From: Bradyrhizobium guangxiense | GTDB lineage: Bacteria; Pseudomonadota; Alphaproteobacteria; Rhizobiales; Xanthobacteraceae | DNA length: 64,000 bases | Direction: 5' to 3' | Assembly: GCF_004114915.1 (NCBI RefSeq) | Contig: NZ_CP022219.1 | Span: forward strand, 310,001-374,000 | In this document: one piece after another, positions 41,854 through 50,118 of the stretch | Numbering within the stretch: position 1 is the first letter of the stretch | Layout: every line of letters starts with the position of its first letter | Made by a program: the position numbers and the translations under genes | Notes under the pieces: model-generated | Databases searched by the model: none | Seen by the model: the letters and a program-made list of their open reading frames with translations, nothing else | Told to the model about the DNA's origin: nothing

Positions 41854-43038
41854 CTAGCGATCGTCCAGCACGTCGCCGAAGCCGACCCAGCTCTTGCCGT
41901 TGAAGCGCCGGAGCTGAAGTTGCTGGAACGGCAGATAATCGTCGGGGCCGGTGCTGACGGACATGCCCGGCAGCAGCAGCGGCAGCTTGACGTCCTTCAG
42001 CGAGGCGGCCTGACGCATGATGTTGTCGCGGCTGAAATCATCCTTGCACGCCTTCAGAACTGTCATCAGTAGCGTCGCGTAGTGGTAGCCCGCCGCGTAG
42101 TTGGAGTTGGAGAGGTCGGCGTTCGGCATGTATTGCTTCATGAACGCGAAATACTCCTTCACGCCGGGATCGCCGGCCCATTGCGGGTCCATCGTGTCCT
42201 TCTGGTTGCTCGACGAGATCAGGCCGACGGCGTTGTCGAGCCCCGCCGGCTCGAGAAACGAGATCGACGAGGCCGAGGTCGGCACGAAGAACAGCTCGGG
42301 CTTCCAGCCGATCTCGGCCACGCCCTTGATCATCTGCGAGGTGAACTTGCCGAGCACGACGCCGAACAGCACGTCCGCGCCCGACGCCTTCAGGGTCGAG
42401 AGCTGTGAGCTGATCGTCGGCGCGCTGGTCTCGTAGGTCGCCTCCGCCACGATCATGCCGGCAGCCTTGGCGCCGAGCGCGCGCTTGAAGCCCGCGACAT
42501 AGTCGCGGCCGAAATCGTCGTTCTGAGACAGGATGGCGATCTTCGCGTCGGGCTTGGTCCGCAGCACGTGCTTGGCATAGACCACGCCCTCGGATTCATA
42601 GGCGGCCATGCCGGGCATGGTCCACGGATATTTCTGCGGATCGGCCCATTTGGTCGCGCCCGAGAGCACGAACAGTTGCGGCACCTTCTTGCTGTTCAGA
42701 TAGCGCTGCACGGCGCTGTTGGTGGCGGTGCCGAGCGAGCCGAACATCATCAGCACCTCATCCTGCTCGACGAGCTTGCGGGTCTGCTCGACCGTCTTCG
42801 GCGGCGAGTAGGCATCGTCCAGCGTGATGAACTTGACCTTGCGGCCGTTGATGCCGCCCTCGGCATTGATCTTTTCGAAGAAGGCTTCCTGCGTCCGGCC
42901 GATCGCGCCAAAGCCGGAGGCCGGACCGCTATAGGGCAGGGTCTGTCCGATCCGGATCTCGTCCGTGCCTTCGGCATGGGCGCCGCCGCCGGCGAACGCC
43001 AGCAGGGACAGGCCGATCAATGCGGCTGCCAGCTTCAT
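41854..43038 (-). CDS. Branched-chain-amino-acid-type ABC substrate-binding protein
   Basis: A 394-residue periplasmic binding protein (Peripla_BP_6). Signal peptide (AALIGLSLLAFAGGGAHA) precedes DEIRIGQTLPYSGPASGFG, the family N-terminus. The second lobe includes ADLSNSNYAAGYHYATLLM. Members bind amino acids, aromatic acids or amides. No permease or ATPase gene is adjacent, so it must borrow a transporter encoded elsewhere or act as a sensor. It sits between the nitronate monooxygenase and acyl-CoA synthetase genes in one operon. Confidence 0.92.
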   Translation of the reverse strand: MKLAAALIGLSLLAFAGGGAHAEGTDEIRIGQTLPYSGPASGFGAIGRTQEAFFEKINAEGGINGRKVKFITLDDAYSPPKTVEQTRKLVEQDEVLMMFGSLGTATNSAVQRYLNSKKVPQLFVLSGATKWADPQKYPWTMPGMAAYESEGVVYAKHVLRTKPDAKIAILSQNDDFGRDYVAGFKRALGAKAAGMIVAEATYETSAPTISSQLSTLKASGADVLFGVVLGKFTSQMIKGVAEIGWKPELFFVPTSASSISFLEPAGLDNAVGLISSSNQKDTMDPQWAGDPGVKEYFAFMKQYMPNADLSNSNYAAGYHYATLLMTVLKACKDDFSRDNIMRQAASLKDVKLPLLLPGMSVSTGPDDYLPFQQLQLRRFNGKSWVGFGDVLDDR

Positions 43039-43074
43039 GATGTCCTCCCGTGTTCTTTCTATCAGTCTCAGCCG

Positions 43075-44049
43075 TCAGGCACTGGCGCGCATCAGGAATT
43101 CCTGCCGGGCCTGGTCGAATTCACGCTTCATGCGGCCGACGAGCTCGGCGACCGGAGGGGCGTCGGTGATCTGGCCGATGCCCTGGCCCGATCCCCAGAT
43201 GTCGCGCCACGCTTTCGATTTCATGTTGCCGCCGGAGCCGAAATTCATCTTCGATTTGTCGGCGACCGGGAGATTGTCGGGGTCCAGGCCTGCCGCGGCG
43301 ATCGAGGGGCCGAGATAGTTGCCGTGCACGCCGGTGAACAGGTTGGTGTAGACGATGTCGTGCGCGGCGTGCTGGGTCAGCGCGGACTTGTAGGCGTCGT
43401 CGGCATTGGCTTCCTGCGTCGCGATGAAGCGCGTGCCCATATAGGCGAGGTCGGCGCCCAGCGTCAGCGCCGAGGCGATGCCAAAGCCGTCGCTGATCGC
43501 ACCCGACAGCAGAATGGCGCCGTCGAACCATTGCTTGACCTCGCGCACCAGGGCGAAGGGCGACAGTGTGCCGGCGTGTCCGCCTGCGCCGGCGCAGACC
43601 AGGATCAGGCCGTCGACCCCCTGCTCGGCGGCCTTGCGCGCATGCTTGACGTTGATGACGTCGTGGAACCCCAGCCCGCCATAGGAATGCGCGGCCTCGA
43701 CGATCTCCGACGGCGGCCGCAGCGAGGTGATGATGATAGGCGCCTTGTGCTTCACGCAGGTCTCCATGTCCTTCATCAGCCGGTCATTGGAGGCATGGCA
43801 GATCTGGTTGACGGCGTAGGGCGCGACCTTCTTGCCGGGATTGAGCGATTTGTATTCGCCGAGCTCGTCCTCGATGCGGCTCAGCCACTCGTCCAGCTTC
43901 TCGACGGGACGGGCATTGAGCGCGGGAAAGGAGCCCACGACGCCCGCCTTGCACTGGGCGATCACCAGCTCCGGCCCGGAGACGATGAAGAGGGGCGAGC
44001 CGACCACGGGCAGCTTGAGCGAATCTTTCAAGAGAGTGGGCAGCGCCAT
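43075..44049 (-). CDS. Nitronate monooxygenase (2-nitropropane dioxygenase family)
   Basis: A 324-residue FMN enzyme with the TIM-barrel fold of this family. Features include the N-terminal SPLFIVSGPELVIAQCKAGV, the catalytic-region VCAGAGGHAG with the family His, and the FMN-phosphate loop LLSGAISDGFGIASALTLGA, followed by MGTRFIATQEA. Nitronate monooxygenases oxidise nitronates to carbonyls and nitrite. The second ATG (44049) is chosen because AGGAGG then has normal spacing; the first (44052) is too close. It is first in the operon and divergent from the LysR gene. Some family members act on other substrates. Confidence 0.9.
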   Translation of the reverse strand: MALPTLLKDSLKLPVVGSPLFIVSGPELVIAQCKAGVVGSFPALNARPVEKLDEWLSRIEDELGEYKSLNPGKKVAPYAVNQICHASNDRLMKDMETCVKHKAPIIITSLRPPSEIVEAAHSYGGLGFHDVINVKHARKAAEQGVDGLILVCAGAGGHAGTLSPFALVREVKQWFDGAILLSGAISDGFGIASALTLGADLAYMGTRFIATQEANADDAYKSALTQHAAHDIVYTNLFTGVHGNYLGPSIAAAGLDPDNLPVADKSKMNFGSGGNMKSKAWRDIWGSGQGIGQITDAPPVAELVGRMKREFDQARQEFLMRASA

Positions 44050-44178
44050 CATGTCCTCCTGAAACGCGGCTCCGCCGGCGGGCGGGTGACGGGGCGGTTC
44101 CTGTTGATTGTTGCGCGGGCGGATTACCGCCCGTGTTGCACATTTGATCCCACTATAAGGTTGGACGGCGCGCCCGGA

Positions 44179-44215
44179 CCGTTCAATAATGAACGGACGG
44201 CTATTCAGGTATGAA
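44179..44215. promoter_or_regulatory. LysR-type operator doublet (TTCA-N4-TGAA)
   Basis: A perfect palindrome ccgttcaataatgaacgg (44179-44196) contains TTCA-N4-TGAA; a second copy, ttcaggtatgaa, lies at 44204-44215, 22 bp further on (two helical turns). The T-N11-A pattern and two phased sites are typical of LysR recognition and activation sites, in the gap between lysR and the nitronate monooxygenase gene. Confidence 0.7.
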
Positions 44216-44226
44216 CGGAGCTGCTG

Positions 44227-45114
44227 ATGGACTGGGACCTTTGCAAGACCTTCGTCGCGGTCGCCGATACCGGCAGCTTCACCGCCGCTGCGCGCCGCCT
44301 GCACACCAGCCATCCCACGGTCAGCCGCAAGATCGCGGCGCTGGAAGCCCAGCTCGGCACCCGATTGGTGGCGCGTGCCACCGACGGCTTGGCGCTGACC
44401 GCGGATGGGAGGACATTGCGCGAGCACGCCGAGGCCATGGCGGCGGCGGCGCTGCGGGCTGAGACCGCGGTGGCGGCGAAAGGGCACAAGGCTCGCGGCA
44501 TCGTCAAGCTGTCGATCGGCGCGACACTGGCCTCGCATTGGCTGATGCCGTGTCTGCCCACCTTCCTGCGGGCGCACGATCATATCCAGCTCGAGATCAT
44601 CACCCACCCGTTTCCGGCGAGCGTGCGCCGGCGCGAGGCCGACGTGGTGCTGCGGCCCTTCGACAGCGGCGAGGAAAACCTGGTCGGCCGCAAGATCGGC
44701 CGTCTCGGTACGGGGTTCTATGCCTCGCGCGATTATGCCGCCGGACGGTCCTTGCCTGAACGGCGCGGCGAGTGGAAGGAGCACAGCGTCATCGGCTTTG
44801 CCGACCAGACCTCCAATGCGCAGCTTGCGCGCTGGAGCGACGTCGTCACGCGGCAGGCCAGGGTGGTGATGCGCTGCTCGTCGCAGGGCGACATGCTGGC
44901 GGCGGTCCGCGCCGGGATCGGCATCTCCGCGCTCTCGTGCTTCGTCGCCGAAGCCTATTCCGATCTGGTGCGCGTCGCCCCGCAGAAGCTCGCCAGCGTC
45001 GCGGATCTCTGGCTGCTGGCCCATCCCGACCTCGTCGAACTCCCGGCGGTGCGCGCCGTGGTCGACTTCGTCGCCGAATGCGCCCGGGCCGACCGCGCCA
45101 GGCTGCGGGGCTAG
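44227..45114 (+). CDS. LysR-family transcriptional regulator
   Basis: A 295-residue LysR regulator. The N-terminal winged helix shows the family pattern FVAVADTGSFTAAARRLHTS then HPTVSRKIAALEAQLGTRLV. The C-terminal domain is the usual two-lobed inducer-binding fold. It is divergent from the nitronate monooxygenase operon and two phased palindromes lie in between, overlapping its own likely promoter, so it probably regulates both itself and the operon. Inducer unknown. Confidence 0.93.
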   Translation: MDWDLCKTFVAVADTGSFTAAARRLHTSHPTVSRKIAALEAQLGTRLVARATDGLALTADGRTLREHAEAMAAAALRAETAVAAKGHKARGIVKLSIGATLASHWLMPCLPTFLRAHDHIQLEIITHPFPASVRRREADVVLRPFDSGEENLVGRKIGRLGTGFYASRDYAAGRSLPERRGEWKEHSVIGFADQTSNAQLARWSDVVTRQARVVMRCSSQGDMLAAVRAGIGISALSCFVAEAYSDLVRVAPQKLASVADLWLLAHPDLVELPAVRAVVDFVAECARADRARLRG

Positions 45115-45764
45115 CCTGATCCCGCGAGCACGCCCTCGCGCTTCTTCACCGCGCGATAATAGCTCCACCACAAATGTGCCGCCGCGCCGCGCAGCGGACG
45201 CCAGGGTTCGGCGAGCGGCGCCATCTGCTTCTCCGTGGGCCGCGCCTTGAGGCCGAGGCCGATCCTGATGCCCTCCTGCACGGCGAGATCGCCGGCCGGC
45301 CAGGCGTCGCCATGGCCAAGGCAAAATAGCAGATAGACGTCCGCGGTCCACGGGCCGATGCCGGGCAGTGCGATCAGCGTGTGGTGCGCGGCGTCGGCAT
45401 CCTCCTCCGCGAGCACGTCGAGGTTCAGCCGCTCTGCGCCGATCTCGCGGGCGAGATGCTTCAGGGTCTTGATCTTGGCGGCCGAGAGTCCGAGCCCCCC
45501 CAGCCGGTCGGTGCGGGCGCGGCGCACCGCGTCGTGGTCGAACGGATCGAACGCCGCCGACAACCGTCCCCAGATCGCCGATGCGCTCGCGGTCGACAGC
45601 TGCTGCCCGCAGACGATGTGCGCAAGCCCGGTAAAGCCCGGCTCACGCCGCCGCAACGCCGGCATGCCCGCGATCTCGAGCACCGGCTTCAGGCGCGGGG
45701 CGCGCTTGACCAGCGCGTGGACCGCCTCTTCGAGGTCGGACTGGGTTTCGAGGTGAATGGTCAT
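45111..45764 (-). CDS. DNA-3-methyladenine glycosylase II (AlkA/HhH-GPD family)
   Basis: A 217-residue base-excision repair glycosylase. The helix-hairpin-helix is LPGIGPWTADVYLLFCLGHG and the catalytic Asp follows in DAWPAGDLAVQ. It removes alkylated bases from DNA and shows the single-domain length of the bacterial short AlkA group (without the extra N-terminal domain of E. coli AlkA). The ATG at 45764 gives the family N-terminus. Its end overlaps the end of the convergent lysR gene by four bases. Confidence 0.9.
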   Translation of the reverse strand: MTIHLETQSDLEEAVHALVKRAPRLKPVLEIAGMPALRRREPGFTGLAHIVCGQQLSTASASAIWGRLSAAFDPFDHDAVRRARTDRLGGLGLSAAKIKTLKHLAREIGAERLNLDVLAEEDADAAHHTLIALPGIGPWTADVYLLFCLGHGDAWPAGDLAVQEGIRIGLGLKARPTEKQMAPLAEPWRPLRGAAAHLWWSYYRAVKKREGVLAGSG

Positions 45765-45777
45765 GATGTTCCAGACT

Positions 45778-45865
45778 CGTCGTGCGCGGGCTTGACCCGC
45801 GCATCCATCTCCTATCGTAACAGAGTCTTGGAGGATGGATCGCCGGGGCAAGCCCGGCAATGACA
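45778..45865. repeat. Dispersed inverted repeat (CGGGCTTGACCCG family)
   Basis: The left arm gcgggcttgacccgcgcatcc and the right arm ggatggatcgccggggcaag approximate an inverted repeat, ending near aatgacaag. The same family, with longer arms, is at 61732-61844. I recognise it as a common intergenic repeat in Bradyrhizobium. It separates the glycosylase and gluQ genes. Confidence 0.6.
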
Positions 45866-45881
45866 AGTCTTGCGAGAATCG

Positions 45882-46751
45882 ATGCCACCCGTTTTCCGAT
45901 TCGCTCCCAGCCCCAACGGCTTGCTGCACCTCGGCCACGCCTATTCCGCACTGCTGAACTTCCAGCGGGCGCGCGCGACCGGCGGCCGATTGCTGCTGCG
46001 GATCGAGGACATCGACGCGACGCGGTGCCGGCCGGAATTCGAGGCGGCGATCTACGAGGATCTCGCCTGGCTCGGGATTGACTGGGAGATGCCAGTGCGG
46101 CGGCAGTCGGAGCATCTCGCCGATTATCGCGCCGTGCTTGAAAAGCTGTCGGCGCTCGGGCTCGTCTATCCCGCCTTCGAAAGCCGTGCCGAGATCGCAA
46201 GGCTCGTTGCTACGCGCGAGGCAGAAGGCCCGTGGCCGCGCGATCCCGACGGCGCGCCGCTTTATCCCGGCGATTCCAAATCGCTGCCTGCCGACGAGCG
46301 GGCACGCCTGCTGGCGTCGGGCGCGCCTCACGCGCTGCGGCTCGACATGGCGGCCGCCTGCCGGCGCGTCGGGGGCCTGAGCTGGAACGAACTCGGCGAG
46401 GGGCCGGATGGCGAGCGCGGCATCGTCCCGGCGCGGCCGGAGGTCTGGGGCGACGTGATCCTGGCCCGCAAGGAGACGCCGACCAGCTACCATCTGTCTG
46501 TGGTCGTCGACGACGCGCTGCAGGACGTCAGCGAGATCGTGCGGGGCCAAGACCTGTTTCACGCCACCGCGGTGCACCGCTTGCTCCAGGTCCTGCTTGG
46601 CCTGCCGGAGCCCGTCTATCGCCATCACCGGCTGATTTGCGACAGCGCGGGGCGGAAGCTGTCGAAATCGAGCCGCTCGACCGGTCTGCGTGCCTTGCGT
46701 GCGGCTGGCGTTACGCCCGCCGGCATCTGCCAGCTGGTGGGATTAGGTTAA
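45882..46751 (+). CDS. gluQ: Glutamyl-Q tRNA(Asp) synthetase
   Basis: A 289-residue truncated glutamyl-tRNA-synthetase paralogue lacking the anticodon-binding domain. Class I signatures are APSPNGLLHLGHAYSAL (HIGH) and KLSKSSRS (KMSKS). GluQ-RS attaches glutamate to queuosine in tRNA(Asp). The usual zinc-binding Cys-x-Cys after the Tyr-rich segment is absent: YPAFESRAEIARL stands where E. coli has a cysteine pair. The ATG at 45882 is chosen over an in-frame TTG upstream. Genes nearby do not belong to queuosine synthesis. Confidence 0.92.
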   Translation: MPPVFRFAPSPNGLLHLGHAYSALLNFQRARATGGRLLLRIEDIDATRCRPEFEAAIYEDLAWLGIDWEMPVRRQSEHLADYRAVLEKLSALGLVYPAFESRAEIARLVATREAEGPWPRDPDGAPLYPGDSKSLPADERARLLASGAPHALRLDMAAACRRVGGLSWNELGEGPDGERGIVPARPEVWGDVILARKETPTSYHLSVVVDDALQDVSEIVRGQDLFHATAVHRLLQVLLGLPEPVYRHHRLICDSAGRKLSKSSRSTGLRALRAAGVTPAGICQLVGLG

Positions 46752-46856
46752 GTTTCTCTGGGGGTTAGCAAAAGGCTGCCGTGACTCCGGGTGTTCCGCC
46801 GTGCCATGCTCGGCGAACAGCCCGGGGGCCCGAAGGGAATACTTCGAAGGGGATTC

Positions 46857-48119
46857 ATGGCGGCGAAGAAGCGCCCAGCGCGCAGCACGTGGACGTCCAG
46901 GCGGCCGCCTCGGAAGAGGTCCGAGGCGACCGGACAGGTGCGCAAGCGCAGCACCAGGACGGTCGCGCCTGATGTGGTCCAGGCGGCGCTCGCTGCCTTT
47001 GCCCATGAGGTTCGCACCCCCCTGACCGGCATTCTGGCGATCAGCGATCTGCTCGCGACCTCCGATCTCGGTGAACGGGAGCGGCGCTGGGCCGACACCA
47101 TCAAGGCCGGTGCCGAGCATCTGGCGAGCCTTGCCACCCTGTTCGTGGACGCGGGCAGAACCGGCAAGGGGGCCGGGAAGGGCGGCACGCTGCGGCAGGA
47201 TCTGTTCGATCTGCGCACGCTCGCCCGCAGTGCCGGCGATTCGCTGGCGGGGCGCGCTGCGGCCAAGGGTCTCCAGGCCCAGGTCGACATCTCCGAAAAG
47301 CTCCCAGGCCTCGTGGTCGGCGATCCCATCCGTCTTCGCGCCGCGCTCGAGAACCTGATCGACAATGCCGTGAAGTTCACCGACCAGGGCGGCGTCGCGC
47401 TCGCGATCGCGCCCGCCAAGAGCAAAGATAAGAGCAAAGCCAAAGGCAGGGTCGGCGTTGCTTTCGCGGTGTCCGACAGCGGCATCGGCCTGACCATGCC
47501 CGAGATCAAGCGGCTGTTTCGCCCCTTCACCCAGGCCAATGTCACCATCGCCTCGCGCTTCGGCGGCGCCGGCTTGGGGCTCTCCTCGGTCAAGCAATTG
47601 GCGCGAGCGATGGGCGGCGACATCACCGTCTCACAGCGCCGCGGCGGCGGTGCCACCTTCACCCTGACGGTATCGCTGGACGCCTCGGGATCGGGCAAAT
47701 CCCGCAGCAAGAAAGGCGAGGCCGAGACGGACGCGGTCGCGCCGCTGCGCGTTCTCAGTGTCGAGGACAATCCGTTCGGCCGCGTCGTGCTCAACACCAT
47801 TTTGACCGAGCTCGGTCATCAAGCCGAGTTCATCGGGCGCGGCGAGGATGCCGTCGGCCGGCTGGCGCAGGGCGCGTTCGATGCGGTGTTGATGGACATG
47901 GTGTTGCCGGGCATCGACGGCGTCGAGGCCATCCGGCGGATCCGCACCATGGATGCGCCGCTGGCTCAGATCCCGATCATCGGAGTGTCCGGCCGCGGCG
48001 AGGACGAGGCCGCCTCGCGCGAGGCCGGCGCCGACGCCTTCCTGGTCAAGCCTGTGTCTCCGCGGGCGCTAGCGACTGCGCTGCTTGAAGCGACACGCCG
48101 TGAGGAAGCCGCGACTTGA
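46857..48119 (+). CDS. Hybrid histidine kinase with C-terminal receiver
   Basis: A 420-residue cytoplasmic protein. After a basic N-terminal tail, the HisKA domain carries FAHEVRTPLTGILAISDLL with the phosphoacceptor His, the HATPase_c domain has LIDNAVKFTDQGGV, VSDSGIGLTMPEI and FGGAGLGLSSVKQL, and a receiver domain (about 310-420) has SVEDNPFG, the phosphoacceptor Asp in LMDMVLPGIDG, and VKPVSP. There is no sensor or membrane domain, so it may receive phosphate or signals from other proteins. Its 3' end overlaps the end of the convergent YihY gene by 74 bases. ATG 46857 follows GAAGGGGA. Confidence 0.9.
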   Translation: MAAKKRPARSTWTSRRPPRKRSEATGQVRKRSTRTVAPDVVQAALAAFAHEVRTPLTGILAISDLLATSDLGERERRWADTIKAGAEHLASLATLFVDAGRTGKGAGKGGTLRQDLFDLRTLARSAGDSLAGRAAAKGLQAQVDISEKLPGLVVGDPIRLRAALENLIDNAVKFTDQGGVALAIAPAKSKDKSKAKGRVGVAFAVSDSGIGLTMPEIKRLFRPFTQANVTIASRFGGAGLGLSSVKQLARAMGGDITVSQRRGGGATFTLTVSLDASGSGKSRSKKGEAETDAVAPLRVLSVEDNPFGRVVLNTILTELGHQAEFIGRGEDAVGRLAQGAFDAVLMDMVLPGIDGVEAIRRIRTMDAPLAQIPIIGVSGRGEDEAASREAGADAFLVKPVSPRALATALLEATRREEAAT

Positions 48120-48939
48120 TGATCGCGGCGTTGAGCTCGCCGCCGTACACGAAGATCGCGGCGATGAAGTACAGAAACACCAGCGCGATGATCACCGAGG
48201 CGAGCCCCGCATACATCGTCACGTAGTTATTGGCGAAGCGCGCCAGATATTGCCCGAACACGATACCGGAGATCAGCGACGCCACGATGGTGAAGACGAT
48301 GCCGGGCAGGATCTGGAGGAAGCCGCGCCGTCCCGCCGGCAGCCAGGCATGCAGGATGATCAGCGCCACCACCAGCGCACCGATGGTGATGCCGTAGCGC
48401 AGCCAGGTGAGGATGCTTTCGTTCGATTCGACGAACAGCGGAATGTGTCGCCGCGCGGCCTCGATGATCAGCGGACCGAGCACGATCAGGAAAGCCATGG
48501 CGAGGGCAGTGAAGGCTGCAATCAGCGTGTAGGCGATCGATTCCAGCCGCAGCCAGTACCAGCGCCGCATCTCCACTACCGCATAGGCGCGGTTGAGCGC
48601 GACCCTGAGCGCCTCGACGCCGTTGGAGGCGAAGTAGACCGACAGCGCCGCGCCGATGGTCAGAATGCCGGTGCGGGTCGTGGTCAGCACGTCGTGGACC
48701 TCGCCCGAGATCGAATCGGCGACCTGCTTGGGCCAGATCTGCAGCATCAGGCTGGCGGCTTGGTCGGCGAGTTCCTTGGAGCCGAAGAAGCCGGCGAGCG
48801 AGGTCAGCACGATCAGGAACGGAAACAGCGCCATCAGCGTCGACAGCGCGATGTGGCTTGCGATCGCCCAGCCGTCATCGGCCAGGAACGTGTAGAACGC
48901 ATCCATCACCACGACGTAGATGTAGCGGATCGCTTTCAC
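48046..48939 (-). CDS. YihY/BrkB-family membrane protein
   Basis: A 297-residue inner-membrane protein with six hydrophobic helices. Family features include DGWAIASHIALSTLMALFPF near the N-terminus and LPAGRRGFLQILPGIVFTIV and NYVTMYAGLASVIIALVFLY in the second half. The family was once named as ribonuclease BN, which was a misassignment; its function is unclear. The C-terminus extends into the 3' end of the convergent kinase gene. Confidence 0.92.
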   Translation of the reverse strand: MKAIRYIYVVVMDAFYTFLADDGWAIASHIALSTLMALFPFLIVLTSLAGFFGSKELADQAASLMLQIWPKQVADSISGEVHDVLTTTRTGILTIGAALSVYFASNGVEALRVALNRAYAVVEMRRWYWLRLESIAYTLIAAFTALAMAFLIVLGPLIIEAARRHIPLFVESNESILTWLRYGITIGALVVALIILHAWLPAGRRGFLQILPGIVFTIVASLISGIVFGQYLARFANNYVTMYAGLASVIIALVFLYFIAAIFVYGGELNAAIIKSRLPHGVSLQAAQSLAPAETQA

Positions 48940-48956
48940 GTGGCACCTACACCGCT

Positions 48957-48988
48957 GCTCTCTCTCCCCTGCGCGCAGGGAGAGAGCG
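48957..48988. repeat. CTCTCTCC-type hairpin upstream of the YihY gene
   Basis: The arm ctctctcccctgcg faces cgcagggagagag with one bulged base. It lies just 5' of the YihY gene. C/T-rich palindromes of this type recur in Bradyrhizobium intergenic regions; a regulatory role is possible but not shown. Confidence 0.55.
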
Positions 48989-49115
48989 GGAGAACAGGCA
49001 ATGGGCGCAAATCGGAAATCATCGCGCTACCATCTGATATTATTGGCCCAAAAGCCAGTTTGCGAAGCGCCGCGCGAGCCGGGAGTCGATTCCGCCGCAG
49101 CACCTGTGGCCCGAT

Positions 49116-49155
49116 GGATTCCGGGTTCGATGCTGCGCATCGCCCCGGAATGACG
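49116..49155. repeat. Dispersed intergenic repeat (ATTCCGGG family)
   Basis: The unit ggattccgggttcgatgctg...ccccggaatgacg forms a hairpin from ggattccggg and ccccggaat. It is the better-preserved relative of the copy at 38345-38380. Confidence 0.6.
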
Positions 49156-49211
49156 CCGGAGGCTGCCGAGGCACCATGGCGGACCGACGCGCACGGTGTT
49201 ATCTAACCCCA

Positions 49212-49406
49212 ATGGCATCTCTCCTGACCACTTTCATCCTGCCGGCGGCAGCCGGTGCAGTCGCCTTGGTGCTGCTGCTTGGTCTCATCAACATGATGCG
49301 CGGCGGCTCGCCCAACACTTCGCAGAAGCTGATGCGCTGGCGCGTGCTGCTGCAGTTCGTGGCGATCATCATCGCGATGCTCGCCGTTTGGGCGATGGGA
49401 CGTTAA
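49212..49406 (+). CDS. HIG1-domain twin-transmembrane protein
   Basis: A 64-residue protein with two hydrophobic helices (LPAAAGAVALVLLLGLINM and LLQFVAIIIAMLAVWAMG) joined by the motif RGGSPNTSQKLMRWRVL, the pattern of HIG1-domain proteins. These small membrane proteins associate with cytochrome oxidase or respiratory supercomplexes in many organisms. It lies 2 bases before the cobalamin adenosyltransferase gene on the same strand, so the two are co-transcribed. Confidence 0.85.
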   Translation: MASLLTTFILPAAAGAVALVLLLGLINMMRGGSPNTSQKLMRWRVLLQFVAIIIAMLAVWAMGR

Positions 49407-49408
49407 TC

Positions 49409-49993
49409 ATGGTGCTGCTGAACCGCATCTACACGAAGACCGGTGACGACGGCACGACGGCGCTCGGAACCGGCGAGCGGCGTCCGAAATACGATCTGCG
49501 CATCGAGGCCTATGGCACCGTCGACGAGACCAACGCCGCGATCGGCGTCGTCAGGCTCCACGCTGGGGCGATGCCCGAGCTCGACGCGATGCTCGGCCGC
49601 ATCCAGAACGATCTGTTTGATCTCGGCGCCGATCTCGCGGTGCCCGAGCGCCAAGACAAGGACAAAGGCAAGGCGGAGCGGCTGCGGGTGGTGGCGAGCC
49701 AGGTCGAGCGGCTCGAGCGCGACATCGACGCGCTCAACGACAAGCTTGCCCCGCTCACCTCCTTCGTACTTCCCGGCGGTACGCCGGCGGCGGCACATCT
49801 CCATGTGGCGCGCACGATATGCCGCAGGGCGGAACGCGTAATCGTGGAACTGGCGGCCCAGCCCGGCGAGCCGGTCAGCGCGGCTGGCATCCAATATATG
49901 AACCGCCTGTCGGACTTCCTGTTCGTGGCGAGCCGTGCCGCCAACGGCAATGGGGGCGGCGACGTGCTCTGGGTTCCGGGTCAGAACCGCTGA
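49409..49993 (+). CDS. Cob(I)yrinic acid a,c-diamide adenosyltransferase, PduO type
   Basis: A 194-residue PduO-type adenosyltransferase. The ATP-binding N-terminus reads IYTKTGDDGTTALGTGERRP, and the C-terminal motifs are LPGGTPAAAHLHVARTICRR (with the conserved Arg and His) and YMNRLSDFLFVASRAAN. It transfers adenosyl from ATP to cob(I)alamin or its precursor, making coenzyme B12. It follows the HIG1 gene with a 2-base gap and precedes the ETF operon. Confidence 0.93.
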   Translation: MVLLNRIYTKTGDDGTTALGTGERRPKYDLRIEAYGTVDETNAAIGVVRLHAGAMPELDAMLGRIQNDLFDLGADLAVPERQDKDKGKAERLRVVASQVERLERDIDALNDKLAPLTSFVLPGGTPAAAHLHVARTICRRAERVIVELAAQPGEPVSAAGIQYMNRLSDFLFVASRAANGNGGGDVLWVPGQNR

Positions 49994-50042
49994 CCATCGC
50001 ACTCCCGCATTTCAGAAGGCCAAAATTAGGCCCGTTCGCGCG

Positions 50043-50071
50043 TTGACCGGGGCAGATCAGGCCTTTAGGTT
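50043..50071 (+). promoter_or_regulatory. Candidate sigma-70-type promoter of etfBA
   Basis: TTGACC (50043-50048) and TAGGTT (50066-50071) are separated by 17 bases, and the etfB ATG lies 48 bases downstream. The -10 element is a weak match, so this is only a candidate. Confidence 0.4.
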
Positions 50072-50118
50072 CCGCGCCAGTTGATAACCCCCCTCCCAAA
50101 TTGAGTGAAAGAGGATCG

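Noticed and set aside
40249..42072. Plus-strand frame of 607 codons opposite the acyl-CoA synthetase
   Set aside because: The minus strand carries all adenylation motifs. The plus frame shows none and is dominated by Arg, Asp and Gly.
43075..45351. Upstream extension of the nitronate monooxygenase frame to 758 residues
   Set aside because: The added residues run antisense to the LysR gene and are not protein-like. A strong AGGAGG marks the start at 44049.
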